The notes beneath the pieces were generated by a model that worked only from the letters and a program-made list of their open reading frames with translations, was not told the origin of the DNA and did no database searches. Position numbers and translations under genes: made by a program. A stretch of 64,000 nt of DNA, taken from positions 13,588,001-13,652,000 of the forward strand of contig NC_072805.1 of the NCBI RefSeq assembly GCF_028583425.1, given 5' to 3'. Below, piece after piece: positions 1-12,060 of the stretch; the first letter of the stretch is position 1; each line of letters starts with the position of its first letter. This stretch comes from Eublepharis macularius (taxonomy: Eukaryota; Chordata; Lepidosauria; Squamata; Eublepharidae).

Positions 1-999
1 AGATCTCTCCTCCTCATGATGTTCTGGAGAAGGATTTCATAGACGTACTTTTACTGCTCTCCCAGTTCCAGAGCAGAGGGCGATCACCCACAGATGGGAA
101 CACTTGAGGGCCAGACCTCCAGAAATCAAGGAGGAATGGCCATTACCAGCGCCGGAGACCTCCCTCCCCAGAGGGGTGAATGCCGAGGCGGTTCTGGTAA
201 AGTCAGCCGTAGCCCCCCTTCCTCGCATTCGCCCAACCCAATGGAGACCACCCTTGTAGACAGTGTGTTTCCCGCCCACAGAACACATCTGTACCCATCC
301 CGCCAACAGAGCAAAGGGAATGGAGATGACGCCTAACCGTTTCCCTCAGGACTCTGAGTTGGGAAGAACAGGGACTGTGGCTCAGATTGCGGTTGTCCAA
401 TCCCCTGACCCACATCAAGTGTCTTCCCTCAAAACTGTTTGCATTTTTATCAATTTTTCAAAGGGTCTGGATAGAATAGAGGTCCAATTGAAAATTACAC
501 CTGCTGGTGGGGGAATAAACCCCATTACCCTGAATTCTTCTCATTCCTGCAGCAGTTTGATACCCTATGTCTGCAGGAAATGGGGTCCCAGGTGTCCAGT
601 CTCCCCCCCTTTCAGGGTTACCACCCCTTTGCAATACCAGCTGTCAAAACTTCTGTCAGGGGACAATGGAGTGAGGGTCTGGGATTATTCATGTCTGTCT
701 GCCTTAAAAGTTGATCTACAGACTTTGGAAGGTGGGTTTCAGGACTAATGATCCCAACACAACATATTGGCCGTCTCCTTTACATTAACATTCCACCTAA
801 TCTCTGGAAACACCAGAGCACTGAAAACTTTGGGGATCTTCTGTCCATAATCCTTGACTCTCGCTCATTCTGTGCAGAGATTTCAAGGCCAGATCAGGTC
901 CTAGCTCTTCTGATTTATCAGGCCAGATTAATAACCTGGCTGCTGAACAAACCTTTTCCCTGGACCAGGTATCACAAGACACAGTTATAAACAATCCAG
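1..999. other. No gene recognised
   Basis: Open frames here are short and overlap on both strands without recognisable domains. The stretch lies 3' of the DIRS-like RT relic on the minus strand, so it may be decayed sequence of the same element, but no RNase H or recombinase motif was found to prove it. Confidence 0.4.
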
Positions 1000-1214
1000 G
1001 CCTAAAGTATTAGGAATGTTATCACTCCATCCATTGCAAATTCTCCATGGGACAAGGTCTGATATCTCTGGTGCTTAATGAGTCTCAAAAACCTGCCGTG
1101 AGCTGGGGGAATGGGCACGTGGAGATACACCTTGGTGAGATCTATAGCAGCCTTGAGGTCCCCTGGACAAGGCACTTCTGTGATGAATCTGTGTTTTCAT
1201 TCAGGTGTTTCCAC
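1000..1214 (-). mobile_element. DIRS-like reverse transcriptase relic
   Basis: Read on the minus strand, one frame gives a run resembling the start of the DIRS-type RT domain: PGDLKAAIDL, then TKVYLHVPIPPAHGRFLRL, which fits the family pattern of a D-L-K/Q-D-A-Y-x-H-I/V-P-I block followed by H-R-R-F/Y-L-R-F. The frame holds a stop just upstream (TGA near 1200) and decays downstream, so the copy is dead. DIRS elements use a tyrosine recombinase; no such domain was found nearby. Another LINE or LTR class is less likely because the YLHVPI-HxRFLR spacing is typical of DIRS/Ngaro RTs. Confidence 0.6.
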
Positions 1215-1574
1215 AATGCAACCTCCCCCACCCCACCTTTCCAGTCTAAAAGAAGAGGGCTGCCCCACTGTCCAACGCTAGGCTGGAGAGGGGAGGCAGG
1301 CAACACGCGGAGTGGGGAAGACTCAGACTTGCCCTCAGCGGGGCACCTGTAGTCTTACGTGGTTGCTTTCCTGCTGTTCTCTCCTCCTTTCACAGGAGGA
1401 AAATGGTCAACCTGGCCGATGAGCCTTGCCGCTGTCTCCCCTCCGTTAATAGTTCAAGGGGTATCCCTTCTCAAGCCTTACTGTGTACGTAAATGCATAG
1501 ATTTTGTAGTAGGAGCTGCTTTGTATTTCCTTTTTTTGAAAAGCAAGATCAAAGGTTCTTCAGGAAAAGCACAG
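1215..1574. other. No gene recognised
   Basis: Mixed-composition sequence without a convincing coding frame, RNA gene or repeat end that I can name. Confidence 0.4.
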
Positions 1575-1599
1575 AGTGATTCCTGAGCATGTTACTGTC

Positions 1600-1757
1600 C
1601 TGAACAGGCCCACGGGTATTCCCCCCTGTTCACTTGCCGTTCAGTTGCGCTCCACTTGTTCAAGTGGAGAGCAAGTGAATGGCAAGTGGACAGGGAGGGA
1701 TACTCGTGAGTCTGTTCACTTGCCTGGCAAGGGTAATTCGTCACTTGTAGCTTGGCT
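1600..1757. repeat. Hairpin MITE, truncated (GGGCCAAGCTACAAGTGA family)
   Basis: Palindromic sequence built from CACTTG/CAAGTG words, ending in TCACTTGTAGCTTGGCT. It matches the fuller copies at 9179-9322 and 59804-59999. The left terminus is missing or strongly diverged. A second isolated right terminus of the same family lies at 2037-2060. Confidence 0.65.
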
Positions 1758-2328
1758 CCAAGCCTTCCCCTCTCTGCATGCAGATTCAAAGCTAAGCTCA
1801 GCAAGGGGAGGCAGGCAGGCAGGCAGGGCTCATCCATCTTAGGATGAGAATTGCATGGAGAGGAGCTTCCGTCTTCCTCCTGCATCTTCCTCGGGCGAGC
1901 TGGCTGGTCAGCAAGGAAACTCGACTAGGGCTTCCCCGCTGTTCCCCTGTTCTGGAGGGGTCCTCGCAGCTCTCCGTTGCAAAATTACGTATCAGTTCAA
2001 AATTGAGTCAGCACGCACGGGTTTAACTCCAGAGACTTCATCACTTGTAGCTTGGCCCTTAGAATAAAAAGGAGTTTAGATCTATAGTTTAAAAGAATCT
2101 TCATTCTGAGTCTATATGCATCCTGCCAAGCTACTGATTCTAATGAAGGAATTGCAAATTCTTAGCACATAGCTATACTGGATACACAGTTTAGTAACCT
2201 GGTTATTTTTCTCAGGAAATTTAGTAAGAAAGAATCAGTAGTCTCAGATATACCTTCTACCTACACTCGAGCACCATAAAGTAACATAAAGTTTATGTTA
2301 CCCCCAAAAGTCCTTATACCTGTTGGGA

Positions 2329-3560
2329 CTATTTCCCTCCCTCTGTGTAAAAAAAATGTGTCACGGCATTTAAATATGGTGTTCTCTTATAAGAGATAGT
2401 TTGAAACTGATTTGTCCAAGATAGGTCTTGGGAGAATATCATTCCTAAATATCTAAATTTTGTCACTTGTTCAGTTATTTGGTGTTTGCCATCCTCCAGC
2501 CCTTTTTCGTCAGTCAGCATCCTCTTACAAACACAACTAATTTGGATTTCTCAGCATTTATACTTAAGCCGTCATCAGCACGGGAGGAGCTAAAACTTGT
2601 CAACGTGCATTTCAACACTGCTGATGTGCGAAATAAGTATCATCAGCATAAATTAAGTTTGAAAAATCTTTGTTTCTCAGGAAGCATTCCATGAAATAGC
2701 CAATTTATTAAGTTATCAGGATTTGTCAATGTACAGAATGCAAAGCAGCCTGCAGGACATTCATATAAACACACTTGAAGGAAAATGGGATAAGGGAAGG
2801 AGAGGATTAAATTCTTTAGTTAGGTGGTCACTTAAACAGAGTTTTCAAGTATAATCTGGAGATATTTACTCTGAATCCTGCTGGCAGCTTCATGACATCC
2901 ATTCATACTTAGTTGACAACACTATTTACTATTTACTAAACTCAAAACTCTCGAGTTCAAAGTTGACTCGGCAGTAGAATTTTCTTTGTCTCCTGCGTGC
3001 CTCAGCAGGCTTATTGATCAGTGGTAAAAACAGGGGCTTGATTATTAAGGATAGATGCACGGTGAGTAGGTCCTGAAACTGCTTTAACGGTATCATTGAT
3101 GTATTGATTAAATCAATAAGGAGCTAAAAGAGAACCTTGTGGGACACCTTTGGAGGTTGGGATGGAATCTGTTGTCTGGCCTTCAGGGCTACATCTGATT
3201 TTCACTTCTGGGTAGTGATATAATCTAGTCAATAGCCATAGCAAGCATCTGTTGCTCTTGGTTTCCTTTAGCTTCTGCCGTAGTCTAGTTCTCGATAGGC
3301 GCTCAAATGCTGTCAGTAAGTCAGTGAAGGCTATATAGATGATTATTTACTGTAGAGGTATACTTTTCATCCAAATGGGCCAAAACCAGGCAGGGATCAA
3401 CTTCAGAGCATCCTTGGTGGAACCACCTTGTTCTTCACTTAAAATTCCTGACTCCTCCATTCATTCTTTCAGTGTTATGCTTAAGTAAGTTTCATACCAT
3501 TTCCTAATAGCTGAGGGGAGCCTAATTGGCCAATAGTTCTGTGGGTCCTGCTTTTTCTCA
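2329..3560 (-). mobile_element. Non-LTR retrotransposon (LINE) RT relic
   Basis: Several RT blocks occur in order on the minus strand, separated by stops and frame changes. Near 3500-3550 is DPQNYWPIRLPSAI (family form D/N-P-x-N-Y-R-P-I-S-L). Near 3110-3160 is GVPQGSLLAPY followed by FNQYINDT. Near 2640 is a YADDT active-site box, and near 2400-2460 FRYLGMIFSQDLSW. This is the expected order RT-1, RT-4, RT-5 (YADD), RT-7. The clade is not assigned; the FRYLGVxFS block recalls R4/CR1-type LINEs. The copy is clearly non-functional. Confidence 0.75.
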
Positions 3561-5049
3561 TTGTTATTAAATTAGCTCTAGGGAGTTTTCCTCTTTTTAT
3601 CATTGTCTCCTTGAATAATATTGGGGGCTTCCTCTGATCTTCTCTTGAATGGTGGGTAGGCGCCTGACTCTTCCCTGGTTGCTTTACCTTCCTCCTTGGT
3701 CTTATTTCCTTCTTCTCCAGAAGGGAGCCCAGTGTGGAGTGGTGAAAATGTATTTTAATACACAGACCAAAAGGCCTCATTTCAAACTTGTCAGCCATAA
3801 CAATTGTGGGATATGTCTAGAGTGGAAAATTAACAAAACTGATTGTTGATATATTGGGCCACTTAAGCATTCTAATTCCCATAATTCCTTAAGAGTTTCT
3901 CTAATAAATAGCTGTTTTAGCTTGCCTCTTATTCTGCCAGCTTATATGTCAGCCTTGGAAAATGTCAAGGATAATTTTACATGGTTTAAAAATCATATTT
4001 TGTTGGCTCATCTTGGTTCCCAGTACTTAGATGGATACTTAGATGAATGAGAATTCAATTGACTTCTAGCTACTTCCTTCTCTTGCTTCTTATTATGAAG
4101 GATATGAGAACTTAGAACATCTAATTTTTCCATCAATTTTCTCAAGAGATAAATATGTTTGGTCTGCCAAGAAACTAAAGTTATCTTCCCTCATTTTAAA
4201 GTCTATCACACTTCTTCCTTTGGATGCTTCTCTAGGTCCCAGGCACTCCTCCAACTCCTGCTCAACATCTGTACCACTGAATAGGGAGCATTGTAATTGC
4301 AGCTCGCTTCTTCCCTTGATGGCTTCCCTAAATCCTATGCTGTCCTCCAGCTCTTGATCACTATCTTGCTGAAACTCTTTTCAGAAGCAGCCAAAACATT
4401 GAAAAGACTTCTTATTTCTATCCCCCCCACCCAAATCCTCTAGCCTGCTCTGTTTTGTTCTGCATTATATTTATGTTTAATCCCCATCCTAGATTTAATA
4501 GGAGAGTGTAATATTTAGTAGGAGTTATATATACCTATCTATATAAAACTAAATATAACTATAAACTAGAGTTAAATATTAAATACGGATTAATACAAGG
4601 ATTAATATAAAATAATAAAGCAATGGTGATTCATAGAAAGAAGAAAGATGTAATTAAGTTGGTCTTATATGTTAAAATGTTTTCCTTTGTTGTCTGGCAA
4701 GGGCAATAAACCAAAACTTAAAGTAAGATAAAGTGCTCCAAATAGGGGAGGACAGTAGCTATGTAACTAACTACACCTGTTTTTTAAAATAAGAGAAGCA
4801 CAAAACAAAGACAGAAAAACCAAGTACAGAATAAGAAAGAAGGAAGATAAGAGGAAAAACAAAACAAAAAGCAAATGTTCAAAAACTTCTAAAAGTTAAA
4901 ATTAGCAGTGTCTAGGCAGAGCACAGAGGACAAGTGTCCCAACCTATCAAACCAGCCACCTGCAAACTTAAAGCATCCATACAGTCTCTCAAATAAAAGC
5001 AATAATATTAGGCTGATTTAGCTAAGTTCACTTTATGTAGGTTGTCACA
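3561..5049. other. AT-rich noncoding stretch
   Basis: 3561-3800 may be the decayed upstream part of the neighbouring LINE. From about 4490 to 4870 the sequence is very AT-rich with no coding signal. I see no gene or RNA gene. Confidence 0.45.
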
Positions 5050-5710
5050 GGTTCCTCACGTACAGAATTCTTTGCGGTACCAAGATAGTGGGGGAGCCCT
5101 TAACTTTGGGGCTTCCAGATGTTCCAAAGATGGAACCAGAGAAAAGTCCTGAGCTCCCTGATACTTAGGGGCAATGGAGTCTGACTGAAGCCAGCCTCCT
5201 AAGTGCAACCCTAAATCTAATCTAGATATAACTAGGGCATGCACCACAGTGTCCCAGGAAAGGCCACAGCTGGCTAAAAGCCACCCCTAGCCAGTGGTCA
5301 CAGCTGCCTCTTGCTTATCTGGCAGAAGGACCGGATCCAGCAGCATCCCCAGACGAAAGACCTGTTCCTTCATCGAGAGTGTAACCCTATCCAGAACTGG
5401 CAGCTCCTTAAGTCCTGAGTCAGACCTTCCACTCACCACTAGCACTTCCATCCTGTCGGGATTAAACTTCAATTTATTAGCCTGTATCCATTCCCAAACT
5501 GCCTCCATCTACTAGCTCAGGGTTTCCTAAGACTCTCTGGGGTTGGCCAGAAGTGCAAGACAGAGCTGAGCGTCCCCCACTTTTTGGTTATTAACCCAGC
5601 TCAAATATCCGAATGATGTTGCTCAGTGGTTTCATGTAGATGTTGAAAAGCACCAGGGACAAGATGGAGCCCTGCAGGACACAACAGACCAGAGGCCAAG
5701 GGACAGAGCA
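5050..5710 (-). mobile_element. L2-type LINE relic, RT C-terminal part
   Basis: Minus-strand frames include LVLFNIYMKPLSNIIRIF (5600-5670), then WIQANKLKFNPDRMEVLVVSG (about 5430-5500), then VHALVISRLDLG near the left end. These are successive parts of the L2 RT and its downstream region, where the usual L2 forms are LLFNIYMKPLG, W-M/I-x-x-N-x-L-K-L-N-P-x-K-T-E and V-x-x-L-V-I-S-R-L-D-Y. Frameshifts separate them, so the copy is dead. Confidence 0.75.
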
Positions 5711-7444
5711 GCAGTCCGGCCGCACCACCTTCTGAAATCCACACTCTGGGTTTTCCATGTGTTTGTCAATTTATAACTTCTGCATGTTTATAAATCTTAC
5801 CATGTTCATGTTTTTCATTGATCGCATATTGGTTTCTATATTTGACAAAGTTTTCACACAGTTTTTAATATATTTTATTTTTATAATTGATGTAACACAG
5901 AATAAATTTGAAAGAGGTTTTATAAGGAATTTTTATGTTTTATATTTTCTCTTGGTGATTTTGAAAAAATAAATCATTTTCTTAGTGTGAAATTGTAGAA
6001 ATTTGTTTTTGGTCATGAAATGTTAACTTTTTAAAGAGAACTACTTGGTTATTGGCAGGAGAAACAAAAACTGCGGCATCATTCCTCGTTCATCCAATTT
6101 GAACCTCGGCGCGAACAGCAGGTCCACCAAGGCAGTTCTTTTCACCCAATAAATTGTGGAATTGGTCCAATCCTCCTTTTCTACCCAGGTTCCTTTATTA
6201 GATCTCTTCTTAGTTTTATGCAACTCATGCCATACTCACACTTCTATTAGCTTCATAGGACTTGATCTGACATGGCATCATGGGAATTGGCCAGGAGGTA
6301 AGAATTCTCAGTCGGAAACGGTTAAGTGATGGCAGGGATTGGAGGGGGGTGAGACGAGACAGCTTGAGAAATGAGAAGGAAGGAAGGATAAGAGGAGAAA
6401 AATTAGGAGCTGAACAGAGAGTGAGAGAGGCTTGGGATGACCCTGGAACACAACGGGGGGGGGGGGGAGCCTTGTGAACTAAAAAGAAAAGGCAGGCAGA
6501 ACTTTTACTCAAACAGGAGGCTGCCTAGAAGGGGAAGGTGGAAAGAAACAAATCAGCTGCTATGGAAGATGCTCTTAATGGGACTAGAACCATTTCACAC
6601 TCCTGCTCCTGTGGAATAGTAAGTATTGGTCTGCAACAAGCAGCCCGCCCCTGTCACCCAAACCCATCAATCTGCCTGACTGACACTCATTGCACCAGGA
6701 GGAAGCTGGAGAGGTGGACCACGAGGGCAGGTCCTGGGAAAGAACCCGAGGCAGAGATTCCAAAGCCCGGAAGCCAGCAAGGCCCTTCAGCCCACCCTCG
6801 CCTCAGCCACCCTGCCTCTGCGAGGAGTCTTCGAGCTGCTGTGATTTGGGTCACCAGACAGGGCAAGGCCCTCATCCTCCAAGTGCATCTCACAAAACAT
6901 TTCTTGTGAGTGTGCTGTTGCTTCAGCAAAAGTGGGAAAATGGAGAGCCCACCACAACCATCTGGTCCAGCAGCATCTCCCGTCCTGCAGGCAATCCTAG
7001 GTGAATTCCCAAGTCACCTGCAGAGCTTCTTACCATAGATGGGGAAGAGGGGTGGGGTGAAGCAGAGGCGACGGCAGTTCAGCACAGCCTGATGGGGTCC
7101 GGACATTTTATAGGGAGGAGACTTTGATGACAGACTCCTTTGAAAGCAGCCCTCTTCCTCTCCCAAGGGCTACTGCAGAGATCAGATATAACAGAGGGAA
7201 AGGGGGGGCGGCTAGTAGAGGCCCAAGAAGGGCTCACAGCTGCAGCACCTACTGCTCTACTCATGGGAGGTCCTCTTCCACAAGCTGCATTTGGAAGCCA
7301 GCTGCATCTTCCTCAACCGTGTGGAGGCTGAAGTTTCCCAGTCCCTGAAAGGAAGGAAGGCTGATGAATACATTTTCAGGCTGCAGCAGAAATCGATCAG
7401 AACATTTTTTTAAAAAACACGTCTATGCTACCCTTCCACCCAGT

Positions 7445-7449
<5 letters not shown>
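5711..7449. other. No gene recognised
   Basis: 5740-6040 is AT-rich. 6440-6470 contains a poly-G run. Short frames around 6700-6930 and 7100-7350 are open on both strands but show no recognisable domain. A plus-strand frame at about 7215-7400 stays open without a plausible splice acceptor. I assign nothing. Confidence 0.35.

Positions 7450-7487
<38 letters not shown>
7450..7487. repeat. (CA)n microsatellite
   Basis: Uninterrupted CA dinucleotide tract of about 38 bases. It creates spurious TH/VC repeat frames. Confidence 0.95.
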
Positions 7488-8077
7488 CTGAGCTTGGTGG
7501 GTCATCCAGCTTGCAATGGAATAGACCATGGCTCTTATTCCTACCTAGGAAGGACCACTGAGCTCCACTTCCCATCTCCGATGCAGCCATGGGGGGCTTG
7601 TTCCTCAGCACCCTGGATGCCAAGCCCTGCTGTGGTTTCTACAGGGGGGTGGAGACTGCTGGCTGAACTCTCCTCTGTTTCTGCCAGAATCCTTTGCAAG
7701 ACCTCCTGCATCCTTGGCTGCTTTGTTAAGATGCACCTCCAGCCCCAGCCAGACGTTGCCCACAGACATGAGGCTGGAGTCCCTCCATCGTGCGCTGGAC
7801 AGTCGAAGGGGCCATGACCTTCTTCTGCAGCCTGTATTTGCTCCTGCAATTGCCCAGGGCAGCCAGGTTGCCTGTGGGGCAGAAAGGAGAGTGAGTCACT
7901 CTTCTCAGGCAGCTCTCCGCAAAAGCCTCCCCGTCATCCTCTTCCCCTGCCCCAAGACACGCCCCATTTTACACCAGCAACCCTGGGGGTCACACTGAGA
8001 GCTCTTTCCCTTCTCATGATTAAGGGGTCAGCGCACCTTTCCAGTCAGAAAAGGCTGAAGGAGGCCAGGGCTTTTTA

Positions 8078-8080
<3 letters not shown>
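7488..8080. other. No gene assigned; several open frames
   Basis: Around 7541-7870 frames are open on both strands. On the minus strand a possible splice acceptor (CCCCACAG) lies near 7870. I recognise no protein domain, so no gene is called. Confidence 0.3.

Positions 8081-8165
<85 letters not shown>
8081..8165. repeat. (CT)n(CA)n compound microsatellite
   Basis: About 66 bases of CT repeat followed directly by about 18 bases of CA repeat. Confidence 0.95.
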
Positions 8166-8644
8166 GACTGGGGGCGGATAGAGGATATGTGATGGAGGAC
8201 TATAAAATTAAGCTCTGAGAATCTGAAGGAGGGGCTCTCAAAAGTGCCGCAAGCATGCACTGCTGGATACGTGCTCAAATGTCTCAAGTGAGGCCACTGT
8301 TGTTATTATGAAGCTAAACTATTTAGTGCAGTAATAGCAACAAGCTTGAGGGAGGGGAACGCTGAACCGAGAGACAGTCCACTCTCGTCATGGCATCTTG
8401 GCACACAGACACTGGAAAAGGTCTAACAGAGAACTCTTCAAAACAGCCTTCACTGTCACCCATATGGACATGCACACCTCTGTCTGAGCTCGCCTGCTGG
8501 ACCTCAAAATACTGAGTGGGCTCGTCGGTGCTGGACTGGGCTCCTTGGAAGGCGGTGCTGGAAATGCAGACCTAGAGATTTACGAAATACAAATGTCATG
8601 ATTGAATGAAAAATAGGGGAGGGACCACATGAAGGATTACCTAC

Positions 8645-9130
8645 CTGGAGGGGGGGGAGCTGTACGGTAGTTCATGCAGTTTAACCGTGCAGTTTAACCG
8701 TGGACAGGTCATGGCTGAATGGTTCCTCTGACCCCTCCATCAACTCCTCTATTTGCCCAACAGAAAATTCCAGGGTCTGGAAGATGACGCTTCTGGCAAC
8801 ACGTCTGTGGGTGATGGAAGCATCTCCCCTTTGCACTCAGTCAAGGTCCTGGAAGAAGGGACACTATGCTGGGGATTTACCAGAGCTGCTGTTACGGGTT
8901 ATTATCACCCACTTGTACTCCTAGAGCAGAACTTTCAACGCCGTTCTACACTCGATGGCCGTTCGCTTGTGTCCCCTTTCTGCCACCTGCACAGCCACCT
9001 TTCCAAAGATGTCTGTTTCTGTGAGACTGACAGAACCTCCTGCATTTTCTCCTCCCCCAAATCTCAGGTCCTGGATCTCCTTCTCTGGGCCTGAGACCTC
9101 TCTGACACCGACTCTCTTTAAGTCTGCCAT
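8645..9130 (-). pseudogene. SANT/Myb-like DNA-binding domain pseudogene
   Basis: One minus-strand frame runs from a Met at 9130 to a consensus splice donor (CAG before GTAGGT) at 8645, interrupted by three in-frame stops (TAG, TAG, TGA). The frame contains IFGKVAVQVAERGHKRTA, then IECRTALKVLL, a stop, then EYK, a run with SGKSPA, a stop, and CPFFQDLD. This follows the trihelix Myb/SANT-like pattern of ZSCAN29- and MSANTD-type proteins (I/Y-x-x-I-A-x-x-M-x-x-R-G-H-x-R-T-x-x-Q/E-C-R-x-K-x-K-x-L). The first-helix tryptophan is not seen. The protein family binds DNA and includes transposon-derived members. The donor at the 3' side suggests it was once an exon. It is followed upstream by a hairpin MITE at 9179. 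Confidence 0.65.
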
Positions 9131-9178
9131 TCTGGGTGTAAACTGTTGCAATACAAAGGCTAAACATGGTGACAATAA

Positions 9179-9322
9179 GGGCCAAGCTACAAGTGACGAA
9201 TGACACTTGAACGGCAAGTGAACAGACTCACGTGTATTCCTCCCTGTTCACTTGTGCTCCACTTGCACTCCACTTGATGACGAAGTAGCTTGCGCTCCAC
9301 TTGATCACTTGTAGCTTGGCCC
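9179..9322. mobile_element. Harbinger-like hairpin MITE (GGGCCAAGCTACAAGTGA TIRs)
   Basis: Terminal inverted repeats begin GGGCCAAGCTACAAGTGA and end TCACTTGTAGCTTGGCCC, with CACTTG/CAAGTG words inside. Flanks are TAA and TTA, a near match to a 3-bp target duplication as expected for PIF/Harbinger-type elements. Confidence 0.7.
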
Positions 9323-9569
9323 TTACTCAACTATGTTAGTTCAAATGTTTGGCGGTGGGACAATTCCAGCCACGCGAACGTAGTGAGCAATTCAGCTATG
9401 ACACTGGAGAATCATGCATGCCCAAAAATGTCACAGTGGAATCCAAAGGGAGGGGAGACTTTCACGAAAGAAAACTCTGTTTTTAAACGCGTGGTTAGGG
9501 AACTGGAGAATTCTTTGTTTGAAGATTGTGCAACATTGTATTATTCCAATGTTACAACATTGCATTGTT

Positions 9570-9870
9570 TTAAAATAAATTAATAATAACAATAGCAGCA
9601 GCAACAACAACATTTGATTTATATACCATCCTTCAGGACAACTTAATGCCCACTCAGATAATAACACCCAAAGTGTGTTATTATTATCCCCATGACAAAC
9701 ACTTTGTGAGGTGGGAGGGGCTGGGAGAGCTCTGAGAGAGATGTGACTGACCCAAGGTCACCCAGCTGGCTTCAAGCGGAGAAGTGGGGACTCAAACCCA
9801 GTTCTCCAGATTAGAGTCCTGCCGCCCTTAACCCTACATCAAACTGGCTCTCTCTCTCAAAATGAAAAAG
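9570..9870 (-). repeat. tRNA-derived MIR-like SINE, minus strand
   Basis: On the minus strand the copy has a tRNA-like head with a pol III B-box-like word (GGTTTGAGTCC), a central part about GTGACCTTGGGTCAGTCAC, and an L2-like tail (GGATGGTATATAAATC) ending in a GTTGTT microsatellite. At least five similar copies occur in this window. Confidence 0.75.
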
Positions 9871-10810
9871 AAGGGGAAGAGTAAGACAAAAATAATAGGA
9901 AAGGCACCAAGTATGATGAAAAAGGATGCTTCTGTTGCTTGATGATTTCACGCAAATTGCAAAGGTTAAGAAACCACAACTGCCATCCATAATGGCAACA
10001 GGACGAGATCAGCTGGAAAGAATGGGGGGGGTAAAGGGGCATGACATACATTGCTGTTCAACAGATTGACATCCAGGATGGGAAAGAGGAGGGCGAAAGG
10101 CAGGACCAGGGCTTACACCAAAGGAAAACAAGCAATTTATACTGTGATTCGGTTTGAGCTCAAGGTGCCAGCAGGAGAGGAAGAAACGGGCAAGACACCC
10201 TTATGTCGTGAAAGCAGCTATAGCTTTATTGAATGCATAATACAAACAGAATTTCAGCAAGCTTGCATTAAATTCCTACCCTCCACCCCCCCCCCCCCCA
10301 CTCACCTGGCCGGTGGAGGGGAAAGGCTGGAGGTAAATACATAGAAAACGTGCAGAAAAATCCTGTGTTAATATTGTGTTGCCAATGTCATTCACAGCAG
10401 TGAGAAAGTGAGATTCAAAGCAGGGCCTCCCAGATCCCAGTCGGACACTCTAAACACTAAACCATGCTGGTTACAAAGAACATAAAACTATAGCGGAACA
10501 TGCTTCACTTTCCTGATGACTTACAGAATATTTAACTATAGAAACATTAAACATTGCTCAGAGTAGTACAGACAGAGAAGAAATCAACAAACTCTGGAGA
10601 ATTTATATGAAGTCCTGATTTCAATATTAAACCAGTATTGCAGGTATCATTAAAATGTTAACCCAACGTATACAAGATATTAGAATTCTGCGTATGTAAC
10701 CACCTGCTTTCTTAACATTAATTAATGGTGCTGTAATGGATCCTTCAACACACACACAGCTTCAAGTCACTACAGAGGCCCTAAACGAGCCAAATCCCAC
10801 TTAGCAGTGT
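9871..10810. other. 3' flank of the CYP2 gene; no other gene seen
   Basis: Mixed noncoding sequence downstream of the CYP2 stop codon. It probably includes the P450 3' UTR on the minus strand, but I see no clear AATAAA placed to define its end. A poly-C run lies near 10285-10300. Confidence 0.4.
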
Positions 10811-10998
10811 TCATGTTTGCCTGCGACATTTTATTGCCATTTTAAATGCCGGAGGGGAGAGTGTGATTCCATAGGAGGCTGTCAGGTCTGGCACCTTTGA
10901 TCCATCTGGCCACACCAGCTTGAATTTTCTCAGAATACTGGTGAAGAAGAGGAATAGTTCCATACGGGCCAGGCTCACCCCTAAGCAACCCCTTGGAC
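10811..10998 (-). CDS. CYP2 exon 9 with stop
   Basis: Starts PRGCLGVSLARMELFLFF, giving the haem-ligand Cys and the L-helix, and ends FKMAIKCRRQT then TGA at 10811-10813. Acceptor TTTCAG. Confidence 0.95.
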
Positions 10999-11540
10999 CT
11001 GAAAATAAAGCAATGAAAGGAAACCAGTGGTAATAAAAGCTGTGAAAGCTCGGCATCTACGTAACGGTGCCAGTAGCCTTTTTCAGTTACATCAAAGCCA
11101 TGGATAAAACGCTACCAATAGCTTTTCAAATGAAAAACAAGCACACCTGCTAACCAAGGCCGTTGGCACACATCCTTTAAAGGGATGGCCTACTCACCGA
11201 ACACTGCCAGTTTTCCCCCTTCACTCCACACATCTCCAATTTCACAACAGTAGCAGGCTGTTTGGCTTCCATTTTTTCAGCAACTTTTCTGAGAACGCAC
11301 TTTCCCCACGGTCCCTGAAAAGGCGTCAACAAAACGGAAGCCAAACAGTTGCTACTGTTTTGAAATCGGAGGCATGCGGAGTGAAGGGGAAAAGCCAGGA
11401 GCATTCGGTGAGTGGGCCGTCCCTTTAAGGATGTGTGGAAATGGCCCAAGATTCAAAGTTTTGAAATCAGATGATTGCATTTCTCTGTGACGAGACAACT
11501 ACTGACTTCTGCCCTTTATATGGTAATAGAAGGAACTTAC

Positions 11541-11682
11541 CTGCCGAGAATGCTAGAAAGGCTTCGGATTTCACAAACTCTCCCTTCTCATTCAGGAAGT
11601 TGGAGGGGTTGAATTCATATGGATACTTCCATTGAGACTGATCACGATGGACAGAAATGAGATTGGTTATAACTGAGGCTTC
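11541..11682 (-). CDS. CYP2 exon 8
   Basis: 142 bp, the standard length. Encodes SVITNLISVHRDQSQWKYPY, the FNPSNF segment and AFLAFSAG. Acceptor TTGCAG, donor GTAAGT. The haem-binding loop begins at its last codons. Confidence 0.95.
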
Positions 11683-11884
11683 CTGCAAAAACCAAGAAAA
11701 CCAAATCATGCTGACGGATGCAAGAAGTACAAGCATAAATCAGGGAAGCAGCCGTGGCAGAGTAACACACTCACAAGACACCAATACCACATGACAACTA
11801 TTTCAGCAGGCAATTTCAGTAACTGTGATAATTTTAGTCCTCACTTTTAATAGAAGAAAATACCCTTTAGAAACTCAGGTAGCT

Positions 11885-12060
11885 AGCTGTGGTGGTCTGC
11901 CTAGAACAGCAGGATCAGAGCCCAGGGGCACCTTAGAAATCAACAAGTTTTTTATTGTATAAGCTTTCGAGAGTCAAAACTGAAGAAGGGGGTTTTGACT
12001 CTCGAAAGCTTAAAAATCGTGTTGGTCTCTATGTGCCACTAGACTCAAATCCTGCTGTTC
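11885..12060. repeat. Hairpin interspersed repeat in CYP2 intron 8
   Basis: Two inverted arms around TTTCGAGAGTCAAAACT and its complement, with outer arms CAGCAGGAT and ATCCTGCTG. A related copy lies at 35360-35540. The class is not settled; similar hairpins in reptiles are often attributed to Penelope-like or DNA elements. Confidence 0.6.

Noticed and set aside
7100-7870. Possible exons of another gene (open frames with nearby AG or GT)
   Set aside because: Several frames are open at once, the splice sites are weak, and no domain is recognisable.
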